Under the pieces are notes generated by a model. That model was not told where the DNA came from, ran no database searches, and saw only the letters and a list, made by a program, of their open reading frames with translations. Position numbers and translations under genes: made by a program. From positions 496,001 to 560,000 of the forward strand of contig NZ_CP090977.1 of the NCBI RefSeq assembly GCF_021513255.1: a stretch of DNA of 64,000 bases. Reading direction: 5' to 3'. Positions within the stretch are counted from its first letter, which is position 1. Each line of letters begins with the position of its first letter. Positions 25,330-36,200 of the stretch are shown one piece after another. The stretch comes from Planococcus sp. 107-1 (lineage in GTDB: Bacteria; Bacillota; Bacilli; Bacillales_A; Planococcaceae).

Positions 25330-25626
25330 ATGAAGCGAATGACAACAGAAGAAGTGAATGAATACGTAAACCGGCATCCGGATGTTTCCATTATCGATGT
25401 ACGCGAAACAGAAGAAGTAAAAGCAGGGAAGATACCGGGAGCAGTCAATATTCCATTAGGGCTGCTTGAATTCCGTCTGCAGGATATCAACCGATCGAAA
25501 GAACATATTCTCGTATGCCGTTCAGGCAATCGCAGTGGAATGGCGGCGCGGTTATTAGAAGATAAAGGGTTTGACGTCGTTAATATGGATGGTGGCATGC
25601 TGGAATGGAACGGTCCGACGGTTTAA
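25330..25626 (+). CDS. Single-domain rhodanese
   Basis: This 98-residue soluble rhodanese has IIDVRETEEV and the active loop CRSGNRSG with catalytic Cys. AGGAGG lies just after the stop of the preceding gene, twelve bases away, so they are translated together. It moves sulfane sulfur between low-molecular thiols and proteins. Confidence 0.88.
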   Translation: MKRMTTEEVNEYVNRHPDVSIIDVRETEEVKAGKIPGAVNIPLGLLEFRLQDINRSKEHILVCRSGNRSGMAARLLEDKGFDVVNMDGGMLEWNGPTV

Positions 25627-25644
25627 ATTTTTTTGACACTAAAT

Positions 25645-25660
25645 ATACCCCCGTGGGTAA
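25645..25660. promoter_or_regulatory. CstR operator 5 with internal promoter
   Basis: ATACCC-CCGT-GGGTAA follows a TTGACA box at 25633, so the operator covers the -10 region of an internal promoter. It lies 15 bases before the TusA-rhodanese start and would block that promoter when CstR is bound. Confidence 0.7.
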
Positions 25661-25674
25661 AAGGAGGAAGACAG

Positions 25675-26244
25675 ATGATTAAGACCGATAAAACCTTGGA
25701 TGCCAAAGGGCTAGCTTGTCCGATGCCGATTGTCCGGACGAAAAAAGCGATGAATGATTTAGAGCCCGGACAAGTGATTGAAGTGCAAGCGACGGACAGA
25801 GGTTCACTTGCGGATATGAAAGCTTGGGCCAAGAGCAGCGGCAACCATTACCTCGGGACTTCTGAAGAAGGGAATGTGCTGATCCATTATTTGCGGAAAG
25901 CCGATCGCTCAGAAGAAAAAGAGGAAATGAAATTTCCGCACACGCTAACTAATGCAGAATTAGAGCAACAACTTGGGCACGGAGATTTAATCGTTTTGGA
26001 TGTTCGGGAACCGGCAGAATACGCATTCGGGCATATCGAGGGAGCTGTATCGATTCCACTTGGCGAACTCGAGCAGCGGATGAGTGAATTGGATTCGGAT
26101 AAAGAAGTGATCGTTATTTGCCGGACAGGCAAGCGCAGTGATTTTGCAGCAAAGCAGCTGGAGGAAAAAGGATTTACCCGCATTAAAAATGCAGCCCAGG
26201 GCATGTCCGAATGGACAGGTGCTACGGAGCCGAACAACGCGTAA
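25675..26244 (+). CDS. TusA-rhodanese fusion protein (YrkF-like)
   Basis: The 189-residue protein starts at ATG 25675 with AAAGGAGGA upstream. The N-terminal TusA domain (about 1-75) has [13 protein letters not shown] with the sulfur-accepting Cys. The C-terminal rhodanese (about 90-185) has [17 protein letters not shown] and active loop CRTGKRSD. The fusion lets sulfur pass directly between domains. It has the same architecture as Bacillus YrkF. Confidence 0.9.
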   Translation: MIKTDKTLDAKGLACPMPIVRTKKAMNDLEPGQVIEVQATDRGSLADMKAWAKSSGNHYLGTSEEGNVLIHYLRKADRSEEKEEMKFPHTLTNAELEQQLGHGDLIVLDVREPAEYAFGHIEGAVSIPLGELEQRMSELDSDKEVIVICRTGKRSDFAAKQLEEKGFTRIKNAAQGMSEWTGATEPNNA

Positions 26245-26314
26245 CTCTCAGAAATTCAGCTCACCGAATGAAACGGGAATTTTGGAACAAGACTATACGG
26301 CAGGGGGTAAAAAG

Positions 26315-27493
26315 ATGACAGTAGAATCGTTAACAGCAAAAGAAGTTGCGAAAAAGGTGATCAACAACGAACCGCTCTTTATTTTTGATGTCCGCAATGA
26401 AGATGCGTTTGCGGACTGGAAAATAGAAGGCAGCCGCTTTGATTATTTGAACATCCCGTATTTTGATTTATTGGACGGGGTCGAAGAAGCGGCGGCTAAG
26501 CTTCCAACGGATAAAGACATACTGGTGGTTTGTGCAAAGGAAGGATCTTCGGTCATGGTGGCAGAAATGCTTGCTGAAGAAGGGATCGAGGCCGCTTACT
26601 TAGAAGGCGGGATGAAGGCTTGGAGCGAACATTTGGAACCGGTGAAAGTGGGGGATTTAAAAGGCGGCGGTGAGTTATACCAATTTGTCCGGATCGGAAA
26701 AGGCTGTTTGTCTTATATGGCCATCTCGGACGGAGAAGCTGCCGTGATCGATGCAACACGCATGGCGGATGTCTTTCTAAATTTCGCAGCGGAAAAAGGC
26801 GCTGTGATCAAACACGTCTTTGATACCCATCTGCATGCAGACCATATTTCTGGCGGACGCCAAATCGCGGAAGCAATAGGCGCAGCTTATTATTTGCCGC
26901 CGGCAGATGCAGAAGAAGTGGTGTTTGACTACGTGAAACTTGTCAATGGACTGAAAGTGGAATTAGGAGAAGAAAAAACCGAAATCCACGCATTTTATTC
27001 GCCTGGACATACGATCGGTTCGACTTCTTTCATCGTAGACGGCCAGTATTTAATGACGGGTGATATTCTGTTTATCGATTCCATTGGACGCCCGGACCTT
27101 GCAGGGCTTGCAGAAGATTGGGTGGGGGATCTAAGAGAATCCCTCTACAAGCGCTATCCGGGACTGGCGGACGGGTTAATCGTTCTTCCAGCCCATTTCA
27201 TGATCATCGATGAGTTGAATGAAGACGGAAGCGTCTATAAAACATTGAGCGCTTTGTTTAAAGAGAATCACGGATTGAATATAGAAGATGAACAAACTTT
27301 CCGGGATATGGTGACCCGTCATCTGCCGCCGCAGCCGAATGCGTATCAGGAAATCCGCAAGACCAATATGGGAATCATTTCGCCGGCTGAAGAAGAGCAG
27401 CGGAAATGGAGATTGGACCAAACCGCTGTGCTGTGCGGTAAACCATTGAACGAGGCAATAAAAAATTGGAAATTGAAGGAGCGACTCACATGA
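26315..27493 (+). CDS. Rhodanese/metallo-beta-lactamase persulfide dioxygenase (CstB/YrkH-like)
   Basis: The ATG at 26315 has AGGGGG upstream. In this 392-residue protein an N-terminal rhodanese (about 1-115) with active Cys in VVCAKEGSS precedes an ETHE1-type metallo-beta-lactamase domain. The latter has [10 protein letters not shown] for metal binding, plus [18 protein letters not shown] and LPAHF. It should oxidise persulfides to sulfite or thiosulfate. The rhodanese comes first, whereas Staphylococcus CstB has the lactamase domain first. The gene overlaps the next tusA by four bases. Confidence 0.88.
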   Translation: MTVESLTAKEVAKKVINNEPLFIFDVRNEDAFADWKIEGSRFDYLNIPYFDLLDGVEEAAAKLPTDKDILVVCAKEGSSVMVAEMLAEEGIEAAYLEGGMKAWSEHLEPVKVGDLKGGGELYQFVRIGKGCLSYMAISDGEAAVIDATRMADVFLNFAAEKGAVIKHVFDTHLHADHISGGRQIAEAIGAAYYLPPADAEEVVFDYVKLVNGLKVELGEEKTEIHAFYSPGHTIGSTSFIVDGQYLMTGDILFIDSIGRPDLAGLAEDWVGDLRESLYKRYPGLADGLIVLPAHFMIIDELNEDGSVYKTLSALFKENHGLNIEDEQTFRDMVTRHLPPQPNAYQEIRKTNMGIISPAEEEQRKWRLDQTAVLCGKPLNEAIKNWKLKERLT

Positions 27494-27717
27494 ATTCAGA
27501 TAAAGTATTAGATGCAAAAGGCTTGGCATGCCCGATGCCGATTGTGAAAACAAGAAAAGAGATGAAAGGGCTGGCATCCGGTCAAGTCTTAGAAATCCAT
27601 GCAACGGATAAAGGGGCAAAAGCGGATATGACAGCTTGGGCAAAATCAGGCGGCCATGACTTGCTCGAAGTCCAAGAAGACGGCGGCCTGTTGAAATTCT
27701 GGATCAAGAAAGGCTAA
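27490..27717 (+). CDS. TusA family sulfur carrier (YrkI-like)
   Basis: This 75-residue TusA protein starts with ATG overlapping the previous stop (ATGA) and has AAGGAG upstream. It has [19 protein letters not shown] with the persulfide Cys and the [18 protein letters not shown] second half. It is a single-domain version of the TusA half of the 25675 fusion, to which it is clearly paralogous. Confidence 0.9.
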   Translation: MNSDKVLDAKGLACPMPIVKTRKEMKGLASGQVLEIHATDKGAKADMTAWAKSGGHDLLEVQEDGGLLKFWIKKG

Positions 27718-27772
27718 AAGCTGAAGGGTATCGATCTGATGCCCTTTTTCCTTTTGGCAAGGAGGAATTGGT

Positions 27773-28549
27773 ATGAGTATAGATTTTATCATCGTCATTT
27801 TTTTCATCGGTTTTATTGGTTCATTTATCTCAGGAATGGTGGGAATCGGGGGCTCGATCATCAAATACCCGATGCTGCTCTACATACCGGTGATGCTTGG
27901 CTATACGGCTTTCAGCGCCCATGAAGTATCCGGGATCAGCGCCATCCAGGTGTTTTTTGCGACGATCGCTGGAGTTTGGGCTTACCGGGGGAGCGGCTAT
28001 ATCAATAAGGCGCTGATCGCTTATATGGGCGGGGCCATTTTAGTCGGGAGTTTTATCGGGGGCTACGGCTCCACGCTATTGTCTGAACAAGCCATTAATA
28101 TTGTCTATGCCATTTTGGCGACAATTGCCGTCATCATGATGTTCCTTCCCAAAAAAGGAGTCGACGACATTCCACTTGACCAAGTGGTGTTCCATAAAGG
28201 GCTGGCGGCCGGCCTTGCTTTGATCGTCGGAATTGCTGCAGGCATCGTCGGGGCAGCGGGTGCTTTTATCCTGGTGCCAATCATGCTTGTGGTGTTGAAA
28301 ATACCGACGCGCATGACCATTGCGACTTCACTGGCGATTACGTTCATTTCGTCGATTGGCTCGACGGTCGGAAAAATTGTCACCGACCAGATTTTGTACG
28401 GGCCGGCAGCCGTCATGATTGTAGCAAGCCTGATCGCCGCACCGCTCGGGGCGAAACTCGGACAGAAGATGAACACGAAATACCTGCAGTGGATTTTGGC
28501 TTTGCTTATTTTAGGGACAGCGATCAAAATCTGGAGCGATATTCTTTAA
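27773..28549 (+). CDS. TSUP (TauE/SafE) family sulfur-compound transporter (YrkJ-like)
   Basis: This 258-residue membrane protein has about seven to eight spans and the TSUP repeats: [23 protein letters not shown] in the first half and [17 protein letters not shown] in the second. TSUP proteins export or import small sulfur anions such as sulfite or thiosulfate. At the end of the persulfide operon it probably exports the oxidised product. GGAGGAATT precedes the ATG. Confidence 0.88.
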   Translation: MSIDFIIVIFFIGFIGSFISGMVGIGGSIIKYPMLLYIPVMLGYTAFSAHEVSGISAIQVFFATIAGVWAYRGSGYINKALIAYMGGAILVGSFIGGYGSTLLSEQAINIVYAILATIAVIMMFLPKKGVDDIPLDQVVFHKGLAAGLALIVGIAAGIVGAAGAFILVPIMLVVLKIPTRMTIATSLAITFISSIGSTVGKIVTDQILYGPAAVMIVASLIAAPLGAKLGQKMNTKYLQWILALLILGTAIKIWSDIL

Positions 28550-28666
28550 ATGGCGCATGGCGTCGTGCGCATCAAGAATTGCTGGCCTGCAGCAACGAAG
28601 CAAATTGACTTCATCCATCCGCTTCTGTATATTAAATGGCGGAGAACAAGGATAGGAGTGAACGGA

Positions 28667-29104
28667 TTGAATCCAGACACTAATTTGCAGGACTTAGATT
28701 TGATTGATTTATTGAGTGAGCGCCATACGATGGTGCGCCGGATCATCGAAAAAGATTGGAACAATCGAAGCGAAATCTATTTATCGAATTCGGAATGGTA
28801 TATCATGGCACGCATCTATAAAAAGCAAGCGACGCTTTCTTACGTCAACAAGACAGTCGATATTTCCCGGCAAGCCATCCATAAATTCATCAAGAACTTG
28901 GAAGCCAAAGGATTAGTGGAAGTCGGCAGCGTGGAAAACAATAAAAAAGAGAAATCGATCCGTTTAACCGCACGCGGCGAACAATGCTACGAGGAAAGCC
29001 AGGCGATGAAAGCGCAGCTTGAGGAAAAGATTGCTGCGAAACTCGGTGAAGCGCAAGTGGCCGCTTTAAAAGAGCTGCTGCGTATGGATTGGGATTTAAC
29101 ATGA
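28667..29104 (+). CDS. MarR family transcriptional regulator
   Basis: TTG 28667 is chosen because AGGAG lies eight bases upstream; the longer open frame back to 28550 has no site. The 145-residue product has the MarR winged helix: ARIYKKQATLSYVNKTVDISRQAIHKFIKNLEAKGLVEV, then the wing NNKKEKSIRLTARG. It is a single gene after the persulfide operon and before a terminator. Ligand and targets are unknown. Confidence 0.85.
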   Translation: MNPDTNLQDLDLIDLLSERHTMVRRIIEKDWNNRSEIYLSNSEWYIMARIYKKQATLSYVNKTVDISRQAIHKFIKNLEAKGLVEVGSVENNKKEKSIRLTARGEQCYEESQAMKAQLEEKIAAKLGEAQVAALKELLRMDWDLT

Positions 29105-29138
29105 AAAAACCCCGTGTGCTCGGCACATGGGGTTTTTA
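29105..29138. terminator. Bidirectional terminator between marR-type and CarD-like genes
   Basis: AAAACCCCGTGTGC and GCACATGGGGTTTT form a stem with one mismatch, flanked by A and T runs. Confidence 0.85.
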
Positions 29139-29142
29139 TCGA

Positions 29143-29652
29143 TTAATGGAGCGCTTTTTCTCTGATGAAATGCAAGGCTTGGTTATTGATGTCCTCGAAA
29201 TTGGTATCCAGTGAGAGCGCGAGTTCCTTGAACAGGATGGACTGGGTGAAATTCAACACTTTATGGTCGCGTTCGTATAAGTTCCGTCCTTCGAGCTGCA
29301 CTTCCATTTTCTTGCGCATTAAGGTGTTCACGACTTTTGCGATTTCTTTCCGGTCGCCTGCAGCAATAATGCTTGAAAATAAATTCTGGCGGGCATTCGC
29401 GTTGTCGTTCCACTCGATGCCAGGTTCACTGAAGGTCTCGAGCAATTCCGTGGCCTCTTCTTTATCGAGTAGATCGAGCATCAGTACTTTGTCGTTGTCT
29501 ATGGGTGTGCTGATGGTGACACGTTGGCTATTTTCCAATGGATGGAGCTTGTAGTAAGTTTTTGTAACGCCGGAAACCGTTTCTTCACATATATCGTCAA
29601 TTCTGCAAATACCGTGGGCGGAATAAATAATTTGATCCCCAATATTAAACAT
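29143..29652 (-). CDS. CarD-like transcription regulator (CdnL/TRCF-type domain)
   Basis: The start at 29652 has GGAGG upstream on the minus strand; a longer frame to 29682 lacks one. The 169-residue product has an N-terminal CarD/RID Tudor-like domain (MFNIGDQIIYSAHGICRIDDI) and a helical C-terminal DNA-binding part. CarD proteins bind the RNA polymerase beta subunit and stabilise open promoters, often at rRNA genes. Confidence 0.85.
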   Translation of the reverse strand: MFNIGDQIIYSAHGICRIDDICEETVSGVTKTYYKLHPLENSQRVTISTPIDNDKVLMLDLLDKEEATELLETFSEPGIEWNDNANARQNLFSSIIAAGDRKEIAKVVNTLMRKKMEVQLEGRNLYERDHKVLNFTQSILFKELALSLDTNFEDINNQALHFIREKALH

Positions 29653-29827
29653 GATAGCCTCCTGGATTCGTTGTCTATACAACTCATCTTACTCTCTTTT
29701 TGTCAAAATGTCAACTTGGTTGACATTTTGCGTTTTTCCTTAAATCCAAGGCTTCAAATATGCTATGATAAAGAAAGCGAAAAAGATGATGGAACAGCTA
29801 TCATGCATAATAATTGGAGGTTTCCCG

Positions 29828-30346
29828 ATGGACAATAATGATATTCTAATCAGGCTGCGCTACGCACTTGATATTAAAAATAATGACATGATAAAGATTT
29901 TCAAGGAAGGCGGCATCGAGCTGTCGAAAGAAGATGTGTTGAAAGTGTTGACGAAGACGCCGGAAAGCGAAGGCGATGACATGGACAGCGTTTTGGATGC
30001 TTCTGAAAATGCCGATCATATCCGTGTCGATAACCGGATGTTGGAGTCCTTCTTGAACGGTTTGATTGTCTTCAAGCGGGGACGCCAAGAGCCGAAACCG
30101 GGGCAGCCAGCTGCACCGCCGATGAGCAACGAGCCGGCACACAATTTGCTGTTGAAGAAAGTGAAAATCGCTTTGCAATTGACGAGTGAAGACATGCTTG
30201 AATTGCTCGCACTTGCAGGCGTGACCGTTTCCAAAAGTGAGATGAGCGGCATTTTGCGGAAACAAGGACATAAGAATTACAGCGTTTGCGGCGACCGCTA
30301 TGCCCGCAACTTCCTAAAAGGATTGGCAATCAAATATAGAAAATAA
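29828..30346 (+). CDS. DUF1456 family protein (YehS-like)
   Basis: The ATG at 29828 has TTGGAGG upstream. The 172-residue protein has two copies of a roughly 65-residue helical unit: NDILIRLRYALDIKNNDMIKIF at the start and NLLLKKVKIALQLTSEDMLELLALAG later. This internal duplication is the DUF1456 hallmark. A conserved MLESFLNGLIVFKRG follows the first unit and NFLKGLAIKYR the second. Function unknown. Confidence 0.88.
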   Translation: MDNNDILIRLRYALDIKNNDMIKIFKEGGIELSKEDVLKVLTKTPESEGDDMDSVLDASENADHIRVDNRMLESFLNGLIVFKRGRQEPKPGQPAAPPMSNEPAHNLLLKKVKIALQLTSEDMLELLALAGVTVSKSEMSGILRKQGHKNYSVCGDRYARNFLKGLAIKYRK

Positions 30347-30411
30347 TGCCTGGATCCGCTTCTTTCATTGGAGGCGGATTTTTGATTTAGAGGATGGGAG
30401 TTGGAGAGTTG

Positions 30412-30504
30412 GGAGTATTCGAGGGGAAGTCGGGAGTATTCATACAGAAGTTGGGAGTATTCGAACGAAAGTCGAGCGTATTTCACAAAAAGTCGGGAGT
30501 AAAC
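30412..30504. repeat. Tandem degenerate 21-bp repeats (locus A)
   Basis: The core GGAGTATTC or a close variant starts at 30412, 30433, 30454, 30475 and 30496, exactly 21 bp apart, with 12 more variable bases between. A second locus at 36647 has the same period with a related core. The open frame across it is a by-product. Confidence 0.8.
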
Positions 30505-30530
30505 GAAAATGGTTTTCGGGCTGAAATCAA

Positions 30531-30565
30531 AAGGCTGGACAGCAAAAACGCCGTCCAGCTTTCTT
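30531..30565 (-). terminator. Hairpin after the 141-residue gene
   Basis: GCTGGAC and GTCCAGC form a stem right after the stop codon of the leftward gene. The trailing T run is short on the minus strand. Confidence 0.5.
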
Positions 30566-30991
30566 TTATTGCCACGGATAGGTTGCCAGAAGTTTGGCGC
30601 TGAGCACCATGAAATCTTCCGCGGGCGACTGTGCTTTTTTCTCAGTCAACAAGTCATTGCCGGCTGCAAAAAGCGCTTCTGTTGTCGGGTAGGAGAGCGT
30701 TTTTTCAGGTTCGATGAACGTCACCGAGTTTTCGGTATAGCGGAACAGGAAATTTTGGTATTGGGTTTCGCTTGCGGCATGAAAGCTCGATGGAATGGTG
30801 TAGTCGATGTCGGCAGTAAGCACGCCGACGCGTTCATAGATGGCAAGCGGGCCAGCACTTTTCACCAGGTGCTGTTCTGCGCCTTCCGCTAAGGCATTTG
30901 GATCTTTAGCAATCGAAGGGAAGAGGCGGTTCTCGAGCAACACGAAATAATTGCGTGGATCGTTGACATCAAGCAGGTATTTTTCGGACAT
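30566..30991 (-). CDS. Hypothetical protein (141 residues)
   Basis: A soluble protein with the start supported by AGGAGG at 30999-31004 on the minus strand. It has mixed helices and strands, with segments SEKYLLDVNDPRNYFVLLENRLFPS and FRYTENSVTFIEPEKTLSYP. No family is recognised. It is monocistronic and divergent from the S-box-controlled methionine genes. Confidence 0.65.
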   Translation of the reverse strand: MSEKYLLDVNDPRNYFVLLENRLFPSIAKDPNALAEGAEQHLVKSAGPLAIYERVGVLTADIDYTIPSSFHAASETQYQNFLFRYTENSVTFIEPEKTLSYPTTEALFAAGNDLLTEKKAQSPAEDFMVLSAKLLATYPWQ

Positions 30992-31180
30992 ACAGAAATT
31001 CCTCCTAAAAGCGGTGATTGACTCCCATGATAGCGGAAATGGGCCAAAAGGGAAACGACGAGAAACTAAAACGGTTATTGTCTTTTTTAACAGAAAGTTC
31101 GTTTATTTCTGGTAAATCGCCTTGATTTTCCTTTCTAGACCAGTTACCCTTATAAAAAGCAAAATTGAATAAAGTGAATT

Positions 31181-31287
31181 CTTATCGAGAGAAGTCGAGG
31201 GACTGGCCCTATGACGCTTCAGCAACCAGCCGCAAGGTCAGGTGCTAAATCCAGCAGGCAAGTGATTGCCTGAGAGATGAAAAGGAA
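31181..31287 (+). ncRNA. SAM-I (S-box) riboswitch
   Basis: The conserved S-box words occur in order: CTTATCGAGAG at the 5' side of P1, GAGGGACTGGCCC, ATGACGCTTCAGCAACC, GGTGCTAAATCC, CAG and GAGAGATGAAAAGG closing P1. It binds S-adenosylmethionine and, when bound, favours the terminator directly downstream, shutting off yitJ-metH in methionine excess. Confidence 0.95.
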
Positions 31288-31302
31288 CGAGTGTGAACTC
31301 AT

Positions 31303-31333
31303 AAAGCCTTCTTTTTCATGGAGGGCTTTTTTT
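31303..31333 (+). terminator. Riboswitch-controlled terminator
   Basis: AAAGCCTTC and GAGGGCTTT form a stem, with T residues to 31333. It lies 16 bases after the S-box aptamer and 20 bases before yitJ. Confidence 0.88.
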
Positions 31334-31352
31334 GTATATAGAGGAGGTTAAA

Positions 31353-33213
31353 ATGATGGGGTTATTAGAAGAGTTGAAAACGAGAATTCTGACGGCGGAC
31401 GGTGCGATGGGGACATTGCTGTATTCGTACGGCATTGAATATTGCAACGAGGAATTGAATTTGCAGCGGCCGGACATCATCGAAAGGATTCATGAAGAGT
31501 ATATCCAGGCAGGTGCGGATATCATCCAAACGAACACCTACGGCGGAAATGCGCTGAAACTTGCGCGCTACGGGCTGGAGAGCCAAGTAAAGGAAATCAA
31601 CGAAGCGGCGATTGCCATTGCAAAACGCGCTGCGGCACCGGGCGGGCAGTTTGTTTTCGGAACAATCGGCGGGATCCGCGGATTCGGAAGAGTGATGCGA
31701 CGCTTGATAAAATCATCGCGATGGTGGACCAGCAATCGGGCTACCTCTTAAGTGGGGATCCGGATGCTTTATTGCTCGAGACCTATTATGATTTTGAGGA
31801 ACTAGCAGCGACCGTTACCCATTTGCGGAAACGGACAGACGTGCCGCTAATCGCCCAAGTATCGATGCACGAACCGGGAATTTTACAGAACGGCATGGCG
31901 CTGAACGATGCCCTCCATCAACTTGAAGGACTTGGCGCCGACATTGTCGGCGTGAATTGCCGGTTAGGCCCTCACCACACCATTCAAGCACTGGAAGACG
32001 TAGTGCTGCCGAAGAAAGCCTTCCTTTCCGCTTATCCGAATGCAAGTTTATTGGATCTTGAAAATGGCCGCGTCGTCTATGAATCGGAAGCCGATTATTT
32101 CGGGCGCGCGGACTGCTCTTAAGAGAAGAAGGGGCGCGCCTAATCGGCGGTTGCTGCGGTACGACGCCGAAGCATATTGAAGCGTTGAAAAAACGCGTCG
32201 GCAATTTAAAGCCGATTACGGTAAAAGAAGTGGAAACGAAAAAACCGATCGTCATCCGGGAAGCGGAGTTATCCAATGAAGTGCCGCTCCATGAAAAAGC
32301 GAAGACGGAACGGACGATCATTGTGGAACTCGACACACCGAAGCATCTCGATGTCACTAAATTCCTGGAAGGGTCGAAGGCGTTGAATGCGGCAGGCGTG
32401 GACGCGGTCACCATGGCGGATAACTCACTCGCTTCTCCGCGGGTCAGCAATCTTGCCATGGGCTCGATATTGAAGCATCAGGAACAGATTCGCCCGCTTG
32501 CGCATATCACTTGCCGCGACCGGAATTTAATCGGTTTGCAATCGCATTTGATGGGATTGGACGCACTGGGCATCCGTGATATCCTGGCTGTAACGGGAGA
32601 TCCGACAAAAGTGGGCGATTTCCCGGGAGCCACAAGCGTCTATGATGTCTCAAGCTTGGAATTGATCCAATTGATCAAAAAGCTCAACGAAGGAATTTCA
32701 TTTTCCGGGAAACCTCTGCAAAAGAAGGCGAACTTCTCGGTAGCTGCAGCATTCAATCCGAATGTACGGGTGCTTGACCGCGCAGTTGCAAGGCTTGAGA
32801 AGAAAATCGAAAGCGGGGCTGATTATTTTATTTCACAGCCGGTTTATACGAAAGAGAAAATCGTCGAAATCCATGAAGCGACGAAGCATCTGGAAACGCC
32901 GATTTTCCTTGGGGTCATGCCGCTGACAAGCATTCGCAGTGCGGAGTTTCTGCACAATGAAGTGCCGGGCATCAAATTATCTGAAGAATCACTTGCGCGG
33001 ATGCGTGCTTGCGGCGATGACAAGGAGCGGGCGACAGCAGAAGGCATTCAAATCGCCAAAGAACTGATTGACGCAGCAGCCGGTTTGTTCAACGGAATTT
33101 ACGTGATCACACCGTTCTTCCGCTACGATATGTCAATTGAATTGATAAATTACATCCGGAAACTAGATCAACAGAAAGAGAGCGATAGCAGCCATGTCCA
33201 GACAGCGAATTGA
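31353..33213 (+). pseudogene. yitJ: Bifunctional homocysteine S-methyltransferase / methylenetetrahydrofolate reductase (YitJ), two frameshifts
   Basis: GAGGAGG precedes ATG 31353. The N-terminal homocysteine methyltransferase domain has TADGAMGTLL and the zinc Cys motifs GVNCRLGP and GGCCGTTP. The C-terminal reductase domain has [32 protein letters not shown] and FISQPVYT. Full length would be about 620 residues. Two breaks are visible. A missing base near 31688-31691 changes GGAAAGAG to GGAAGAG, and a missing base lies in the GGGCGCGCGGA run at about 32103-32113. Both are single-base losses inside conserved sequence, so I suspect sequencing errors. The end overlaps metH by 20 bases. Confidence 0.88.
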
Positions 33214-36200
33214 AGAACAGCTAGAAAAAAGGATTTTGATCATTGATGGGGCCATGGGAACGATGATTCAGAATGCCGATTTGTCTCCGGAAGATTTCGG
33301 CGGAGAAGAGTTCGACGGCTGCAATGAATACTTGAATATCGTAAAGCCGGAAGTCATTGAAGGCGTCCACGATGCATACCTTGAAGCAGGTGCCGATATT
33401 CTCTGTACGAATACATTCGGCGGCACGCCGGTCGTGCTGGATGAATATGGATTGGGTGAAAAAGCGGCGGATATTAACCGTTTAGCAGTCGAGATTGCGA
33501 AGAGGAGTGCAGCGAAATTCGCGACGCCGGAATGGCCCCGTTTTGTCGCTGGCGCAATCGGGCCGACAACGAAAACCTTATCCGTAACGGGCGGCATTAC
33601 CTTTGATGAACTGAAAGAAAACTTCTATGTGCAGGCGAAGTCCTTGGTCGAAGGCGGCGCCGATTTGATATTGCTTGAGACGAGCCAGGACATGCTGAAT
33701 GTGAAAGCGGCGACGATCGGCATCAAGCAGGCATTTGAAGAAACCGGCATTGAATTGCCGATCATGGTTTCCGGCACGATCGAACCGATGGGAACGACGC
33801 TTGCGGGCCAAAGCATTGAAGCGTTTTATATTTCGATCGAACACGTCAAGCCGCTGTCGGTCGGATTGAATTGTGCGACGGGTCCTGAGTTTATGACGGA
33901 TCACATCCGTTCGCTGTCAGAGCTGTCGGACGGCTATGTCAGCTGCTACCCAAATGCGGGCTTGCCGGACGAAGAAGGGCATTATCATGAAACGCCGGAA
34001 TCGCTGTCGAAAAAGCTGCGCGGTTTGCAGAAAAAGGCTGGCTCAATGTGGTGGGCGGCTGCTGCGGCACGACGCCTGCCCATATCAAAGCAGTGAAAGA
34101 TGCGATGGACGGCATTGTGCCGCGGAAACCGGAACCGGCTTCGCATGGCCATGTCGTTTCCGGCATTGAACCGCTGCAATACGATGAAACGATGCGGCCG
34201 CTGTTTATCGGCGAACGGACAAATGTTATCGGTTCCCGCAAATTCAAGCGGCTGATTGTCGACGGCCAATTTGAAGAAGCCGCGGAAATTGCGCGGGCAC
34301 AAGTGAAGAACGGAGCGCATGTCATCGATATTTGCCTTGCGAACCCGGATCGTGATGAATTGGAAGACATGACAAATTTCATGCAGGAAGTCGTCAAGAA
34401 AGTGAAAGTCCCGCTCGTCATTGATTCCACTGACGAAGAAGTGATTGAAGCGGCATTGAAATTTTCGCAAGGAAAAGCCATCATCAATTCGATTAACCTG
34501 GAAGATGGGCTGGAGCGTTTTGAAGCGGTGATGCCTTTAGTGAAAAAATACGGCGCTTCGGTAGTCGTCGGAACGATTGATGAAAAAGGGATGGCGGTGA
34601 CCCGTGAACGGAAATTGGAAATCGCGGAGCGCTCGTATGATTTATTGGTCAACGAATGGGGCTTGGCACCGGAAGACATCATTTTCGATCCGCTCGTCTT
34701 CCCGGTCGGAACCGGCGACCAGCAATACATCGGCTCCGCTGTGGAAACGATTGAAGGCATCCGGTTGATCAAAGGGAAGTTCCGCGCGCCTTGACGATTC
34801 TCGGCGTCAGCAATGTCTCGTTCGGCTTGCCGCCGGTCGGCCGCGAAGTGTTGAATGCGGTATATTTATACCATTGCACCCAGGCAGGGCTTGATTACGC
34901 CATCGTCAATACCGAAAAGCTCGAACGCTACGCGTCCATTCCGGAAAATGAAATCAGCATGGCCAACGAATTGCTGTTTACGACAACCGATGAAACTTTG
35001 GCCGATTTTACCGCTTTTTACCGCGATAAGAAAAAAGAGAAGACAGAAGATGATATCCCAAAAACGGTAGACGGGCGTCTTGCTTATTATATTATCGAAG
35101 GAACGAAAGAAGGCTTGATTCCGGATCTTGAAAAAGCGCTTGATCAATACGACACGCCGCTCGATGTCATCAATGGACCGTTGATGGAAGGGATGGCGGA
35201 AGTCGGGCGTTTATTCAATGACAATCAATTGATTGTTGCGGAAGTGCTGCAAAGTGCCGGTGTCATGAAAGCGGCTGTGGCATTCCTTGAGCAATACATG
35301 GAGAAAAAAGAAGGTGACAGCGGCAAAGGGAAGATTGTCTTGGCTACGGTGAAAGGCGATGTCCACGATATCGGGAAAAACCTGGTGGAAATCATTTTGA
35401 GCAATAACGGCTTTAAAGTGGTCGATGTCGGCATTAAAGTCACGCCTGCCACGTTGATCGAAGTGATCCGGAAAGAAAAGCCGGATATGGTTGGCTTGTC
35501 TGGTTTATTGGTTAAATCGGCGAAGCAGATGGTGTTGACGGCTCAGGACTTTAAAGAAGCAGGCATTGATGTACCGATTTTAGTTGGCGGCGCAGCTTTG
35601 TCGCGGCGTTTTACCGAAACCAAAATTGCGGCCGAATACGACGGGCCGGTCATTTACGCAAAAGATGCAATGCAAGGGCTCGATCTTGCCAACCGTTTGC
35701 AAAGCGGAGCAGGGAAAGCGGAGCTGTTGAGAGAGCTCGATGCCCAGCAGGAAAAACGTTTGGCTTCTGAAGCGGCCCGTGCAGCGAAGCCGGCAGTCGC
35801 GGTGGCAGAAAAACCGGTCAAGACAGTACGTGAAGATGCCCCGGTTTATGTGCCGCACGACTTACGCCGGCATGTGCTGAAGGATTATTCGGTGTCGCAT
35901 CTTTATCCGTATGTGAATATGCGCACCTTGATCGGGCACCACCTCGGCTTAAAAGGCTATAACGACAATACGTTAGCGAAAGGCGATCCACGGGCAGTCG
36001 AGCTCCATGAACTGGCGACCGGCTTTTTGCAATCAGGATTGCTGAAGCCGTCCGGCATGTACCAATTTTTCCCGGCGCAATCGGATGGGGATGATGTGGT
36101 CATCTACAGCCCGGCAGACGGGAAAACGGAAATCGAGCGCTTTACATTCCCGCGCCAGTCTTCTGCACCGTTTTTATGTTTGGCCGATTATTTGAAATCG

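Noticed and set aside
30412-30504. CRISPR array
   Set aside because: Repeats are 9-bp cores with 12-bp fillers, far too short for repeat and spacer units, and no cas genes are present.
30394-30603. 69-codon frame over the 21-bp array
   Set aside because: Open only because the 21-bp period is a multiple of three, which gives a repeating heptapeptide.
31815-32459. 214-codon antisense frame over yitJ
   Set aside because: Shadow of conserved coding sequence, running across a frameshift.
33939-34772. 277-codon frame antisense to metH
   Set aside because: Mirror of a conserved metH region in GC-rich codons; no start signals and no recognisable protein.
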